From Doris montereyensis (Eukaryota > Mollusca > Gastropoda > Nudibranchia > Dorididae), in the NCBI GenBank assembly GCA_037039925.1, contig JAXRKP010000118.1, positions 376,001 through 440,000 on the forward strand: a stretch of 64,000 nt of DNA, in the 5' to 3' direction. A program made the translations under genes and the position numbers. Below the pieces are notes generated by a model. The model worked only from the letters and a program-made list of their open reading frames with translations, did no database searches and had not been told where the DNA came from. Every line of letters begins with the position of its first letter. Position 1 is the stretch's first letter. This document shows positions 25,601-37,869 of this stretch, piece by piece.

Positions 25601-27559
25601 ACTGACAAAAATTGAAAGAAAATATACACATTTAGGAGAAAAGATAGGAAAGCAAACACACTCTTTTTCAATGTAAAAGGCTGAGAACCAATAAAATTAG
25701 TAATGGAATTTAATTTTAAAGATTTCTTTGAAAGGCTGTCAAAGAGTAAAACTGGTGTTTTCCACACATGAAAAAACATTTTGAAGTTTTTGTGAATTAC
25801 CGGTATTTGAATTCCATCCTATTTACAGCAACTAGAGAGCTTTGTAAATGAAAATAACATCACATGAGACAACTTTAATAACTCAAAAGAGAGCCGAATC
25901 TCTATTCATTATACATAACATTGAATGTGTTGTGGCATAAACATAGACGCTAGTACTAATAGTAATACTTTTATTTGTATATCATGATATAACTATAACA
26001 AGAATAAATTAACTTCCTTCAATGCATTGTGTACCCTATTATATATATTTATAAAAGGAGTACAAAATAAACTGCATTGAAAAACAAAAACAAAACAATG
26101 ACCGAGGATGCGACTACAATTAACTTACAGAAAAGCAAGTAGTGTAATTTAATAACACAACATTCTAAATTTAACAAAAAAGACAAATTTAGTGATCATA
26201 TCATCAAGAGTAATAGAAATACATGATATTATTCTTTTCATTTTTGATGTCTTTAAATTCAATTCATAAGATTAAAAGTTTTTGATGAAAGGCTTGACAT
26301 ACTATTGGTTTTAGACACAAAATTTTAATTTACAGTCAGAAATTAAGCATATTTGTGAAGGTAACAAATTAAGGATTTGTGAAAGTAACATTTTGAGGCT
26401 CTTATAAGGAAAGAGCACACTATGTTAATAAAAGACATTTGTTAGAAAACAATTATTGAATTAAATTGATCACTTGGCAATTACATGAATCTTATAGCAA
26501 ATGGATATCTGAAATTTTTTAGATAGGTTTTGTAATGGGATACATTCGCTGTGATGTCTGACAAAAATTTGATAACTCCACTGTAGATGTTATTCGTCCC
26601 CTCAATACACAGTTCTTCCTAATTATCAGCAATTAGCACTTGAGAAAATTAAGCACACGCTTTTGGTTACACCAAAAATAAAGTACAGAAGTCAAGGACA
26701 CAAGCATCATTAAAAAAATTCTTTACAATTGTATATTGCAACAAACTGATGAAATAAAAAATGACTATTAAATACAAATGAGTAAATTAATTTTTATTTA
26801 AAGAAGTACAACATTATAAAATGTATCCAAACCCCCCTCCCCCCACCTATTTATTTTTCATATAACTGGACTCTAGAGCTTCACTGATGAATTTTGAGGA
26901 GGACAGCGAGGATGGATTTATGTGCCTAAAAAGCCTTGAAATAACACTGAAAATCATTGTGCATATATATAATATAATATGTAATGTTTACATTTAGCCT
27001 TCAATCACAAAGCAACTATAAATTATACCAATCTTGATATTCTTATATATGTATATAATTAAACAAAATTCATTGACAAATCCTTTGATATAATGTACTT
27101 AATGATTAAAATTTCAGAAATAAAGAGTGGTTCAAACGTCAAAGAAAGTAATTTTTACATTTTTTCCCCTCACTTAATTTTTTTGGCAACAACTAGACCT
27201 CTATAGATGTCTCCTATTATTACTTTAACTTACTTCCTAGAGATTTAAGAAACAATATCAGGCTTAGAGAGCTTAAATTTGTGATATTTGGAAAACTTGT
27301 ACTTTTGTATGTAATAGGAATATTGTTAGCATGGTGACTGCAAAAGATTAACTGATTTGTTTGTTTAAATTTCTGAAGTACTTTCTACAGAAACTTGGAT
27401 CAAAATCACAATAAAATTCTACATTTGACATATATGCAATGCCTTAGTGAGGGAAATAGGAGAGGATGTATTAAGATTTACTTTAACTCACTACATTAGA
27501 CTACAAAAAGATTTTAAAGTGAAAGACAATTTTCATAGTTCACCTGTTCAATTACAATG
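22647..27559. other. AT-rich noncoding stretch, possibly 3' UTR/downstream of the ELOVL6-like gene
   Basis: No coding region was recognised. It holds a minus-strand 3'-end scrap of the monomer LINE at 23178-23232 (ATACACCGGAGGAGTAG then GATAAAGAAAGAAAG on the minus strand) and a tandem repeat at 24343-24462. It is unusually free of large repeats compared with the rest of the window. The minus-strand elongase ends at 27931; vertebrate ELOVL6 mRNAs have long 3' UTRs, so transcription through this stretch is possible but unproven. Confidence 0.4.
24343..24462. repeat. Tandem repeat, about 2.4 units of 50-51 bp
   Basis: TTTTACTGTCATGTTAA recurs at 24343, 24393 and 24444, separated by copies of ATCAGGCCAG...ACCAGTTATTTGCCATG. 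Confidence 0.93.
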
Positions 27560-27690
27560 AAATTTACTCTGTCCACCATACAGTGATATCAGAGTTAATT
27601 ACGCTAAGAAGAAACAGTAAGATGACAGATGGCTGAGAAAAAGTGACAGGAAAGAAGTAGGACCTACTACCAGTGCCCGCCAAATGCCCG
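27560..27690 (+). repeat. Dispersed repeat 'TCCACCATA-GTGATCTCAGG', copy 5
   Basis: TCTGTCCACCATACAGTGATATCAG, then AAGAAACAGTAAGATGA, AGGAAAGAAGTAGGACCTACT and GTGCCCGCC. A TA microsatellite follows at 27791. Confidence 0.6.
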
Positions 27691-27790
27691 CTCGATAACT
27701 AAGTGAGACTTCGTGAAAAACCTGACTCTTCCCATTGGGGAAACTATGCCATATAATGAAGTACACAAGAAGAAGTGAATGTTTGATATT

Positions 27791-27796
27791 TATATA

Positions 27797-27828
<32 letters not shown>

Positions 27829-27850
27829 ATTATATATATATATATATATA
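27791..27850. repeat. (TA)n microsatellite
   Basis: Interrupted TA dinucleotide (ATACATATA and TAATTA interruptions). Confidence 0.95.
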
Positions 27851-27930
27851 ATATTAGTAGTACGCCCTAAATGGCATGGGTCTGTCTTGCTCACATGTGG
27901 AGTTTGCACTTATTCATATCTTCTCATGAG

Positions 27931-28750
27931 TCATGATTTTGAACACAAACTGTTAACTACTGTACAATTTTTCCTAGACTTATTAATGTAGCTTGAATAA
28001 AAGAAATGAGCAAAGAGCATAAAATAGGTGAAGTACATGAGAGAAGAATACCTTAAATTCTCATAAGTCTGTTGGCAGAACTGTCCCCTATCCTTAATTT
28101 GATAAATCCATACATTAATAGATACTCCTATGATCATTTGTGTGAGCTGTAGGCTAGTTATGACAGCACTAACAAATTTTGGAACATGTATTTGCAATGC
28201 AGACATAGCATAATAAGTATACATGAATGAATGAACGGTATAATTCATCACCATGAACCATCTTCCTGGAGCTGTATGGTCTGTATAGCTATACCAAACA
28301 TACAAGAACTGTGATGTGATGATACCAATGCAGAAAAATAAGTCGCCTTTTCCTAAGGATGATAAAAACGGTGTCTCCAAGTTCGTAAACCTTAGAAACT
28401 GTAAACATACCGGCCCAAAAACCTGTAACTCCTTTGAAATATGTGGGAACGCAAACAGAATATTGAAGACTGTGATTTGAGATAGACGATATCAGCTCTG
28501 GGAAGGTTCTTATTGCTCCAATAATGCTGAAGGTACAAAGAATTAAATTCCAGAACACAAGGTAGGGACGCAGCTCAAACTGTGGACGTTTCTTCATTAT
28601 ACGTTGTCCACCGAACACAATAATAACATAAATGGCTGCATAGATGAAGCTGTCCGTCCATCGTTCCATCATGTATGATAGAAATCGTTGCTCACGCCAT
28701 TCTTTTTCAAATTGAAATACAACGCTGTAGTTATGTATACCTGATTCCAT
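27931..28750 (-). CDS. ELOVL6-like fatty acid elongase, single exon, one frameshift
   Basis: ELOVL6/ELOVL3-type elongases are ER multi-pass enzymes that extend saturated and monounsaturated C12-C16 acyl-CoAs. The first frame starts at ATG 28750 (M-E-S-G-I-H-N-Y) and holds F-E-K-E-W, K-R-P-x-F-x-L-R, W-N-L-I-L, E-L-G-D-T-V-F-I-I-L-R-K-R and the catalytic F-L-H-W-Y-H-H-I-T-V box; W-Y-H-H is the ELOVL6-type form. It stops at 28289. The second frame continues W-Y-S-Y-T-D-H-T-A-P, then V-M-N-Y-T-V-H-S-F-M-Y-T-Y-Y-A, then L-Q-L-T-Q-M and a lysine-containing tail, stopping at 27931. The frames must join near 28299-28302; a 2-base deletion fits family spacing better than a 1-base insertion. Joined length is about 272 residues, close to the family norm (about 265-270). 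There are no introns, unlike vertebrate ELOVL6, so this may be an old retrocopy, a lineage-specific intronless gene or a consensus error. Confidence 0.85.
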
Positions 28751-29474
28751 TTTACAATAGAGCTACAGCTAGATTTAGAATCTACTGATAGAGCCGGAAT
28801 TTTTACATTTTTTGTTTGATGCTCACTATCACAAAAAAGTGTAAGAGGAATTCAATATGATGTAACACAATGACGTCCTAGAATCTGGATTTATGAAACA
28901 GAATATAGATATAATACCTGTAGATCTTTTGATAGTGTAATTGTAGTCAGTAGGCCAGCAGGTTTGGGTCTCTGTAGAGTTCATATAAGAGGTCACGACG
29001 TTACCGGTTACTAGGATAATATGGTATTTAGAATGTGACTAGTCCTTTGAAATGATAAACATTAAGTGTTTAGGGAAGTGATAATAAATTTAGGGTTGTA
29101 GGTTTAGTCAAGATAACTTTCTTCAATCTAGATGATCCACCTGCTTATAAAAGTTAACGAAAGTAGCCGTGGGACAGGCCAAACGGGGCTTGGTTGTACT
29201 CCAGTACCGGTGCGTGCGGCATTAGAATACCAGTTCTTGTCCGTGCCCGTGTGTGTCACTGTAGGCGAAGGTCTCGACCTTTGAGGGTAGGCCTAGTGAT
29301 TACAGATACCAGAAGTCGGTTGGCAATGCCATTCATGAACTGAGAATCGAAAGCCAATGAAATTGTTTGTTACATTATAGCAAAAGTGATTCAGCTCATC
29401 AAAGTGGGGTAGGAATTGTTGTTAGGCTAATAGTCCAGGCCTGATAGCCTAAAAATAGGGCCAAAGTTCAAACA
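28751..29474. other. Upstream flank of the ELOVL6-like gene
   Basis: 29155-29300 is richer in GC and CpG than the surroundings and could hold the promoter or an untranslated first exon. No TATA box or other promoter element could be fixed. Confidence 0.3.
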
Positions 29475-29780
29475 ACCGGTAAGCGTCTGTATTAGGCGGT
29501 CCCGCCCTCCACAAGTCTCCTGCCTCCTTGCAGGCGGGTCTTGTTGACCAAAGGTTAAGGGAGTTAACCCTGACAGAAAATAACAACGCCTGGTAGGGGG
29601 CCTCAAGATGGCAGCCCCACCATCTACCTAGGTACAGTGGGCCACTCCCTGCTATTCGAAACCAAACTGATTCAAAGAAATATATATAACGATATACCCG
29701 GCTTGAACTTTCGAAGACGACTCTGAAAATAACACGGACTGTGATTTTGGAACATGGAATGTTAGGGCAATAAATATAAA

Positions 29781-30495
29781 AGGTTTTTATTTTTTTTTTT
29801 TTAATTTATTTTGTGTGTGTGTTACATTTTATTGAAATTTCATCAAAACATCAAGTGAAGGCATTATTTCAGATATTCAAGTATTTAAGGTGAAAATAGA
29901 TACAATAATTCTTGAAACATCATCAATGCATCTCTATCAAAGTCGAACTTGCTTTGAATGAATACATTCACAAATATGCAAATAAAGGGCAAACAGCAAT
30001 GACATCCAAGTGAGGAATCAGCAATCAAACCATGGCAAATTGGTAATTATCTGAGAATTACAAAACATTATTAGAAAATGTTAACATGAAAAGGTATGCA
30101 TATTATTGGCTATACAAGTCATGGGTTCCAGAACTTTTTCGTCTCTGTCTTGCTTTCTATAGATTATAGATGCAATGTTTTGAAGATCAAGCTTTTAAGA
30201 TGAGGTAGCAATGTCTGAATGTTGAGCACGTGGTCTCCATAGTCGCAGTCTTCCATAACCCGGATCGTCTGGTCTTGCCAATTAAGCAGATGTCGTTGAC
30301 GCATTTTCGCATATATGGGCTGTCGTCTTCGCTGTTCTTGACTATGAAGTTTCTTATCCTTTGGTTGGTAACGCAATACTCAATAATGAGATCATCAGTC
30401 TCTGCAAGAATAACATGTGTCGTTTGAAATGTGTCTAACACGAGCTTTAAAATGTCCTTGTTGCGATCTGGCTGTGTAATATGCCTCCCTGTAGA
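29781..30495 (-). mobile_element. Poly(A)-tailed retrocopy, copy 1 (nested in LINE)
   Basis: Nearly the same sequence recurs at 43510-44290. On the minus strand it ends in an AATAAA signal, an AC-rich stretch, then A-rich tail (T-rich at 29787-29812 on the plus strand), the layout of a reverse-transcribed mRNA. A minus-strand frame of 84 codons at 30441-30187 (T-H-V-I-L-A-E-T-D-D-L-I-I-E-Y) is partly kept in the other copy but was not recognised. It could be a retrocopied host transcript or the 3' part of an unclassified LINE. Confidence 0.7.
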
Positions 30496-31007
30496 AGGTC
30501 CATTTTCTTTGTTTTCATACTTTAATATTCTCAGGAGTATATGTCAAAGATAGAGTTAGAACAAGAGTAGGCCTCCTAATGCATAAAGGTCAGGAAATGC
30601 TACTAGAAAGTTGGAAATTTATAAGCCCACGGCTATCAGAGGTAAACATTAAACCAAAAGGAAGAAAAATTAAATTATTAATAGCTTATGGATCAAATGC
30701 AGATGCCACCAAAGAAGAAAAAGATATCTTCGAAAACGATTTACTACAAATAGCTGCAGAGAATCTTAAACACAAAACAGGAACTAATGGTTTTAGAAAA
30801 TTTAAACGCCAGAATAGGCAACAATGAAGAAACACCAGGAGGAGTAATAGGTGAAGAAGGAGACACAACATCTTATCCAAATTGAGAGAGACTAATAGAT
30901 TTTTGCCTAAAGAATAATAAGAAAATAGCTAACACATTTTTCCTCATAAAGATATCCTCAAATATACAAGAGTAAATGAAGACAGATGTGCAAAGTCAAT
31001 TATAAAC

Positions 31008-31020
31008 TACATAATAGTTA
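31008..31020. repeat. Target-site duplication, left (foldback insertion)
   Basis: TACATAATAGTTA, repeated exactly at 32347-32359; in intact LINE copies (17715-17728) this motif occurs once. Confidence 0.9.
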
Positions 31021-31051
31021 TACGAAGGAGCCACAGTGGAGTGAAGTCAAA

Positions 31052-31735
<684 letters not shown>

Positions 31736-31857
31736 CAGTGAGATATAGATCTAGTCTACATTTATCCTATTTTTTTCGTTCTTGTTTTCCATAATCAGGT
31801 CTCTCTCTCCCTTTCTTTCTTCCCTGCCTGTTTTCTTTCTTTTCTCTCTTTCACTCA

Positions 31858-32023
<166 letters not shown>

Positions 32024-32346
32024 ATTTCTCTCATTCTCTCTATCTCCTTCACACCTTTTATTACATACTTATTTTCATATTTTTATTTCATTCTAGATCT
32101 GAACCTTCCACTCTCGCTCTTTCTTCACACCCCGTCTGCTACGTTTCTGAACATCACTGTCTTTTTCTTTCTTTCTTTCTCCTTTATGTTTTTCTTCTGA
32201 CATCACATTGTGTGATGCCGGAGGTATTACTTAGATCTAGATTCTAAATATTTCTCGTTTGTTGTCTGACGAAGGGTTATACCCGAAACGTCACGTGTTT
32301 GTTTTGTCTTTATTAGTGGAGTTGTCACTTATTGTCATATTTCGCC
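32024..32346. repeat. Right inverted arm of foldback element
   Basis: Ends TATTGTCATATTTCGCC directly before the right target-site duplication; reverse complement of 31052-31374. Confidence 0.93.
32266..32292 (+). ncRNA. Hammerhead-ribozyme-like motif, right arm
   Basis: The plus strand reads CTGACGA, A, GGGT-TAT-ACCC, GAAACGTC, identical to the left-arm motif in inverted orientation. A transcript crossing both arms would carry the motif once in sense and once in antisense. Confidence 0.65.
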
Positions 32347-33078
32347 TACATAATAGTTAGCAGCTCCACTTTTTTTTACAGTACAATGGATGCAAGAGTA
32401 AACTGAGGAGCAGAAATATTTAATGATCATCACCTAGTGATTGCCAAGAAGAGATTATTAACTGAAGAAAACAAACAGAAAAAAGAAAAGAAAGCTACTA
32501 AATTCAACATAGAACAACTAAATAAACCAATAGTAAAACAGATATACCAATCCAGGATAAAACGATCTATAATATGGACCTGAAAGATAGTACAATAGAA
32601 GAAAAGTGAATGTAGAAAGAAACACTCCTCAGTTGTACTGAAGAGATCTGTAGTAGGAAACAAATTAAAGGAGATAGGAAAAGAACAGCATAGGGGAATG
32701 AGAAGGTCAAGACTAAGATCAAAGAAAAGAAGGATGCCTGGAAGGAATACTTGCAAACAAAGAGACCAGAGGATAGGATAGATTTTGTTGAGAGTAAAAG
32801 AACTATCGCCAAAGAGGAAGTGGAGAAAGCAAACAGGGAACAGTGGGAAGAGTTTGACAAAGACTTCAAGAAAGCTATCAAGGAAATCAAAGCTGTTCTG
32901 GGGAGCAATGAAGATCATGACAAAGACCAAAGCATGCACAATATGACAAATTAAGAACGCCAAAGGAGGAATAATGAAAGGAGACAGCGAAATCATGGTG
33001 AAAGTATTTTCAACAATTACATAATCCCTCCAGAACATAAATATGAAACAAGGAGTACAGATCAATTAGTAAGAGTAA

Positions 33079-33186
33079 CAAGTAATCCAGATATCATAAA
33101 TTAACCCCCAACCCCCCCCCCAAAAAAAAAAAACCCAACAACAACCCAACAACAAACAACAAAAAAACAACAACCAAGTAATCCAG
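33079..33186. repeat. A/C-rich insert with 12-bp target duplication
   Basis: CAAGTAATCCAG occurs at 33079-33090 and 33175-33186 and brackets 84 bp of low-complexity CCCCAAAA/AACAACAACC sequence inside the LINE linker. Copy B has the site once (18463-18474) with no insert. Confidence 0.85.
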
Positions 33187-34343
33187 GTGAGACAGCTGAA
33201 GATGTAGATATGTCAATGGAAGAACAAACAGCTATAAGAAAATGAAATTAGAAAGACCACAGAAGTAGATCAAGTTTATCCAGAAATGATTAAAAACCAA
33301 GGAGAGAGGCACACAAACTACTACATGCAATATGTCAACAAGCATGAAATTCAAAACAGGTGCCAGACGACTGGAAAAAGAGAACGGTAGTACCAATACA
33401 CAAGAAAAGATCAACTAAGGAATGCTCAAACTATAGAGGGATATCACTACTTAGCGTTCCAGGAAAACTATGTGCCAGGATTCTGGAATAAAGACTAAGG
33501 AAAAGAGTAGAGGATCAGATTGAAGAATACCAGAGTGGATTTAGTCCAGAAAGAAGTGTACAACTTAGTACAAGACCACATACTTAAAATTAGACAAATA
33601 AAAGATAATTTCCTTGAGAGAAACATTGACTTGCACCTGTGTTTTATTGACTTAGAAAAGGCATTTGACGCTGTGAGGAGGGACGAACTAGCGCATTCGC
33701 AAAAGAACACAACATAGAGCAAAATTTAGTAGAAGCCAGTAAAAGTTTTTACAATAAACCAACATGTGCAGTGAGAGTAGCTGGAAATGTATCTGAAGTA
33801 TTTGATGTAGATATAGGAGTAAGACAGGGTTGTACACTAAGCCCTCTTTTGTTTATCACATTTATGAATTCAGTCGCAAAGGCATCCTCAAAAAGAAGAA
33901 ATGAATGTAGGTATGTGGAAGCTCAAACCAATAAATGTATCAATGCTTTCAATTGCTGATGATTTAGTTTTGGTTGGAAAATCCAGTCGAATATCAACGT
34001 GATGAATAATGAATTAAACAAAAGTAAAAGGGGAATGAGAGTAAATTCAAAGAAAACCAAAACCATGCTAGTAACTAGGAAGCTAAAACACAAAATCTTA
34101 AATTGGGCAGGTAGAATTTAGAACAAGTTCAAAGCTACAATTGCCTTAACCAAATCAACTTACAAGTAGACGTTTTGATACTGGAAGGTATCTTCCTTAA
34201 AGGGCAGCCAACATAAGACAAGGTATAAAAGTGAAGTCGAAACATATACGATAATATTGCAAGCTCTCGGTTGATGATGATACATCATCTATATCGTAAA
34301 GGAATTGAGATTAATGACCTCACTTTAGATATTGTATATCAAG

Positions 34344-34348
<5 letters not shown>

Positions 34349-34424
<76 letters not shown>
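34349..34424. repeat. (TA)n microsatellite
   Basis: About 76 bp of TA with one TAATA interruption. Confidence 0.96.
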
Positions 34425-34426
<2 letters not shown>

Positions 34427-35050
34427 AATACTCTTATTATAGCCATATATATATTTATATATATATATATGATTCTGAGTTGGTCATTCTTTGTTCGTCA
34501 GGCTCTGTTGCAAGGCAACTAAGAGTAACCATATTTTGCATGTAGGTTGTAAATAATCACACGATCGTTTTCATTCGAGAAATTCTTCTACCAGAAGTGA
34601 TGTATAAGCGGTGGTGAAGCTAGAGCTTTCAGAGACATGCGGCTGGGTTTTAATGAACTTGTTGTTGTCACATAATAATGCAAAGCATTGTTATACAATG
34701 TATAAGCTATATAAAAATTGCACACATCATCTCAAGTTTTCCATCTCTACTGAGAGAGTTCAAAATTATACTTAAGACAAACTTAAGAGGTGGTCAGCGT
34801 AATTCATAACTCATACTCATATCACAAGTGGGCGAAACTAGATCTTGGTCTAGGCATAGTTACAGTACCGGTAAATTGTCTTTTTTCTTGGGGAAAAACG
34901 TTTTTGATGTAGATCTACACGTATTGTGTATGATATTACTATCATAACTACGTTGTGTAACCAAATTCAATTCAGCTACAATTTTTTTTAATCATCCCCG
35001 AAGGGCAATTATTCATATCCACACAATAAAACTATAAAGCACAAAATCTA
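34425..35050. other. Noncoding gap
   Basis: No gene was recognised. The last part is probably 3' untranslated sequence of the minus-strand LINE that follows. Confidence 0.45.
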
Positions 35051-35186
35051 ATATGAAGTTTACCATTGACCAAAATCACTGTCTACATACACAGATAGAA
35101 GAACATTTATTAAAAAATGACAAAGTGCCACACAGCTTCGATGCAACATATAAAACACAAATACAGTGTATTTACATGCATCATCG

Positions 35187-36890
35187 TTATCCTCGTGGTA
35201 CTTGGGCAGCACATAAGGCCGACACAGTGGATCGCCATTGAACACGATCATAATCAGATGTCAATTTTGTCATTTTCCCCCACGTCCACCCCTGGGTCTT
35301 CAGCTCTTTTTCGATGCTTCTCCTCCAGGATTCTAGCGGGCGACCTCTCTTCCTTGTTCCCTGAGGGGTCCATCTGAGGGCTATTTTAGGGATGGCATCA
35401 GCATTCATCCTAAGGATGTGACTAGTCCACTTTCATCTTCTCCTCCTCACAATCTGGGATATTGACTCCAGTGATGTTCTTTCTTGAAGGTCGTTGTTTG
35501 ATATCGTGTTTGGCCAAAACATTTTTAGGATTTTTCTGAGACATTTGTTTTGAAAGGTGTCCAGCTTTCTGCAGATGTTATTTGTTGTTTTCCAAGTTTC
35601 AGCACCATAAAGAAGGACAACTAGAATATTAGATTTATAGAATCTGAGTTTTGTTTTTAATTGAGATTTTTCTTTAATTCCAAATATTATTCAGTGATCC
35701 AAATACTTTTCTTGCTTTTGTTAACCTTTCTTTGATCTCATCTTCAGAATTTCCATTTTGAGTAATTTTACTTTCGAGATATGTGAAAGCCTTGTATATC
35801 CTCAATCTCCTTGTTTCCAAGTTTCACCGGTTGTTTTGATTTGTTGTTCATCCTCATCATTTTCGTTTTCCCAATATTTATATGTAGCCCTAGTTTTTGT
35901 GCATTGTTATCAACTCGTTGTGTTTTGGTTTGTATATCTGTGATGTTCTGTGACAGGAGTACAACATCATCAGCAAAATCAAGGTCCTCTAATATTTCAC
36001 TGAGTGTCCACCTTAGTCTTGTTTTCTTATTTTCAACAGATTCCTTCATAATCCAATCGATAGCAAGGCAAAATAGAAAAGGTGATAGAATGCATCCCTG
36101 TTTCACACCTGTATTGATGTTTACGCCCTTTGTCAATTTATTTCCACAAATTACTTTAACATGAAAATTCCTGTAAAGCAGATTTATTATCTAAATACAT
36201 TGGAAGGAATGTCATAATATCGTTAGGGTGTTCCATAATGCAGGTCTGTATACACTATCAAAGCCTTTTCAAAATCTATAAAATTTGAGTAAAAGGGAGC
36301 ATCCCATTCTTGGCATTGTTAAAAAATTTGTCTAAGAGTGAACTGTGGTTTGAGCAAGAATGGCCTTTCCTAAATCCTGCTTGCTGCTTTCTAAGTTTTG
36401 GTTCGACTGTAGTGTTTATACGATTTAGTAATATTTTGCTGAAAATTTTGCTGGTGATAGAGGGTAGCTTGATTCCCTCCAATTATCACATTTAGAAAGA
36501 TCTCCCTTCTTTGGCAGTTTGACGATGAGTCCAACTCTCCACTCATTTCTAGTTTCTTCTTTTCCCCAAATTTCTTGAAATATGCTTTGTAATATTTTAG
36601 GGGTCATGGATTTTTCTATCTTAATCAACCGACGTATAATGATCTTCACCTGCTGTTTTCCCATTTTGAGACTCTTTCAAACTTAAAAAATTCCAGCTTT
36701 AATGTTGACCCAAAATTTGTTAATGACCATTGGGAAGCCTTGGCTTTGTTCTGTTTAAGACACACAACTCTTTGCATCCATTCATTTATTTGCTCGCTCG
36801 AGAGCAAATTTCCTTTGTTTACAATGTTCTTGATGCATAGAGTTGAGCAATTTCTATCTTTATCCATCCCTAACATGGTACTAGTAAGCT
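35187..36890 (-). pseudogene. Second LINE lineage, decayed reverse transcriptase
   Basis: Read from 36890 down on the minus strand: L-L-S-S-E-Q-I-N-E-W-M near 36795; W-R-V-G-L-I-V-K-L-P-K-K-G-D-L-S-K-C near 36530; Q-A-G-F-R-K-G-H-S-C at about 36370 (RT motif 2a area); motif B G-V-K-Q-G-C-I-L-S-P-F-L-F at 36075-36110; motif C L-D-F-A-D-D-V-V-L-L at about 35965-35990; and the C-terminus G-T-R-K-R-G-R-P...S-W-R-R, W-T-W-G, R-V-Q-W-R, L-C-A-A at 35190-35360. At least four frame changes and a gap around motif A are seen. The G-x-R-K-R-G-R-P tail differs from the F-G-H-V-N-R-M tail of the monomer family, so this is a separate lineage. The endonuclease is absent (5' truncated near 36890). Confidence 0.87.
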
Positions 36891-37439
36891 TTTCTTACGT
36901 TTGAACAGATTTAACAAATTCATTGGTTTAGTCTACATGGGTTGTTCTTGTTATCGAAGAGGTTCACACTTTTCATTATCTCAAGAACAAAACAACAACT
37001 CTCAACTCTCAACAACAACTCTCAACAACAACAACGAAGAACACATAAGTAGATATGTTAAGGAAATTATACTCTGACTGTGTAATGGTCAAGAATTTCT
37101 CTCTAAGGAAATCAATTTGCGGATAACTTTTTTGAAAAGAATTACCTTTAATCTTAAATTCGTGTCCATTTTGAGTAAAATGATATTTTTAAATTCTGTT
37201 TTAATGTCAATATCTTATAATCATTAATACCTTATGAGAGAACTTTTAATCATCTCTCTCCTTTTTAAATGAATTTCAAATTGTTAGTCTGATTGAAATT
37301 ATGAATATATATATTCAATCATTTAAAAAAGAAGCACACATAACTACATCTGCAGCATAAAAGGATGTGCATTTGAAAGCACACTCAGGAATTAACCACC
37401 TAACAGAGGCAGAGAAGAGAAGCTCTGTTCCATTGGTGT

Positions 37440-37830
37440 CATTTGTTCTGTCTGTCTCTCTCTCTCAACTCTCTCTCTCTCTCTTTCTTTGGTAGGATTT
37501 AAAATTTTGCCTCGCTCCCTCCCTCCAAACAGCGAAGGGATCCCTCCCTCCCTGAACTCCCTCCCTCTGATCTCTCCCTCGCTCCCTTCTCTCTTTATCG
37601 TCCCTCTCTCCCTCCCTCCCTCCCTCCTCCCTCCACCTACCGGGACGGGGTGGGGGATCTCCTCCCTCTCTCTAGATTTTAATCTCTCTCTCTCTCGAGA
37701 AAATCTTTCAGCCGTTGGTGGGGGCTCGAACACACTACCTTTTGCCCCCTCCCCGACACCTTGCCTCTGGACTCTGAGTCCCAAGTTATTCTCTCTCTCT
37801 CTGAAAACAGTAACTCTCTCAGATAACTCT
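37440..37830. repeat. CT/CCCT-rich low-complexity tract
   Basis: CTCT and CCCT motifs alternate with short unique patches. Long open frames on both strands follow from the composition and are not called as genes. Confidence 0.85.
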
Positions 37831-37869
37831 CTTCTAGCCTCACGACTATTATCAAGGTTTATTAACTAA

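Noticed and set aside
37489..37869. 126-codon Pro/Leu/Ser-rich frame, with an opposite-strand Arg/Glu/Gly-rich frame
   Set aside because: Composition of CCCT/CTCT low-complexity sequence explains both.
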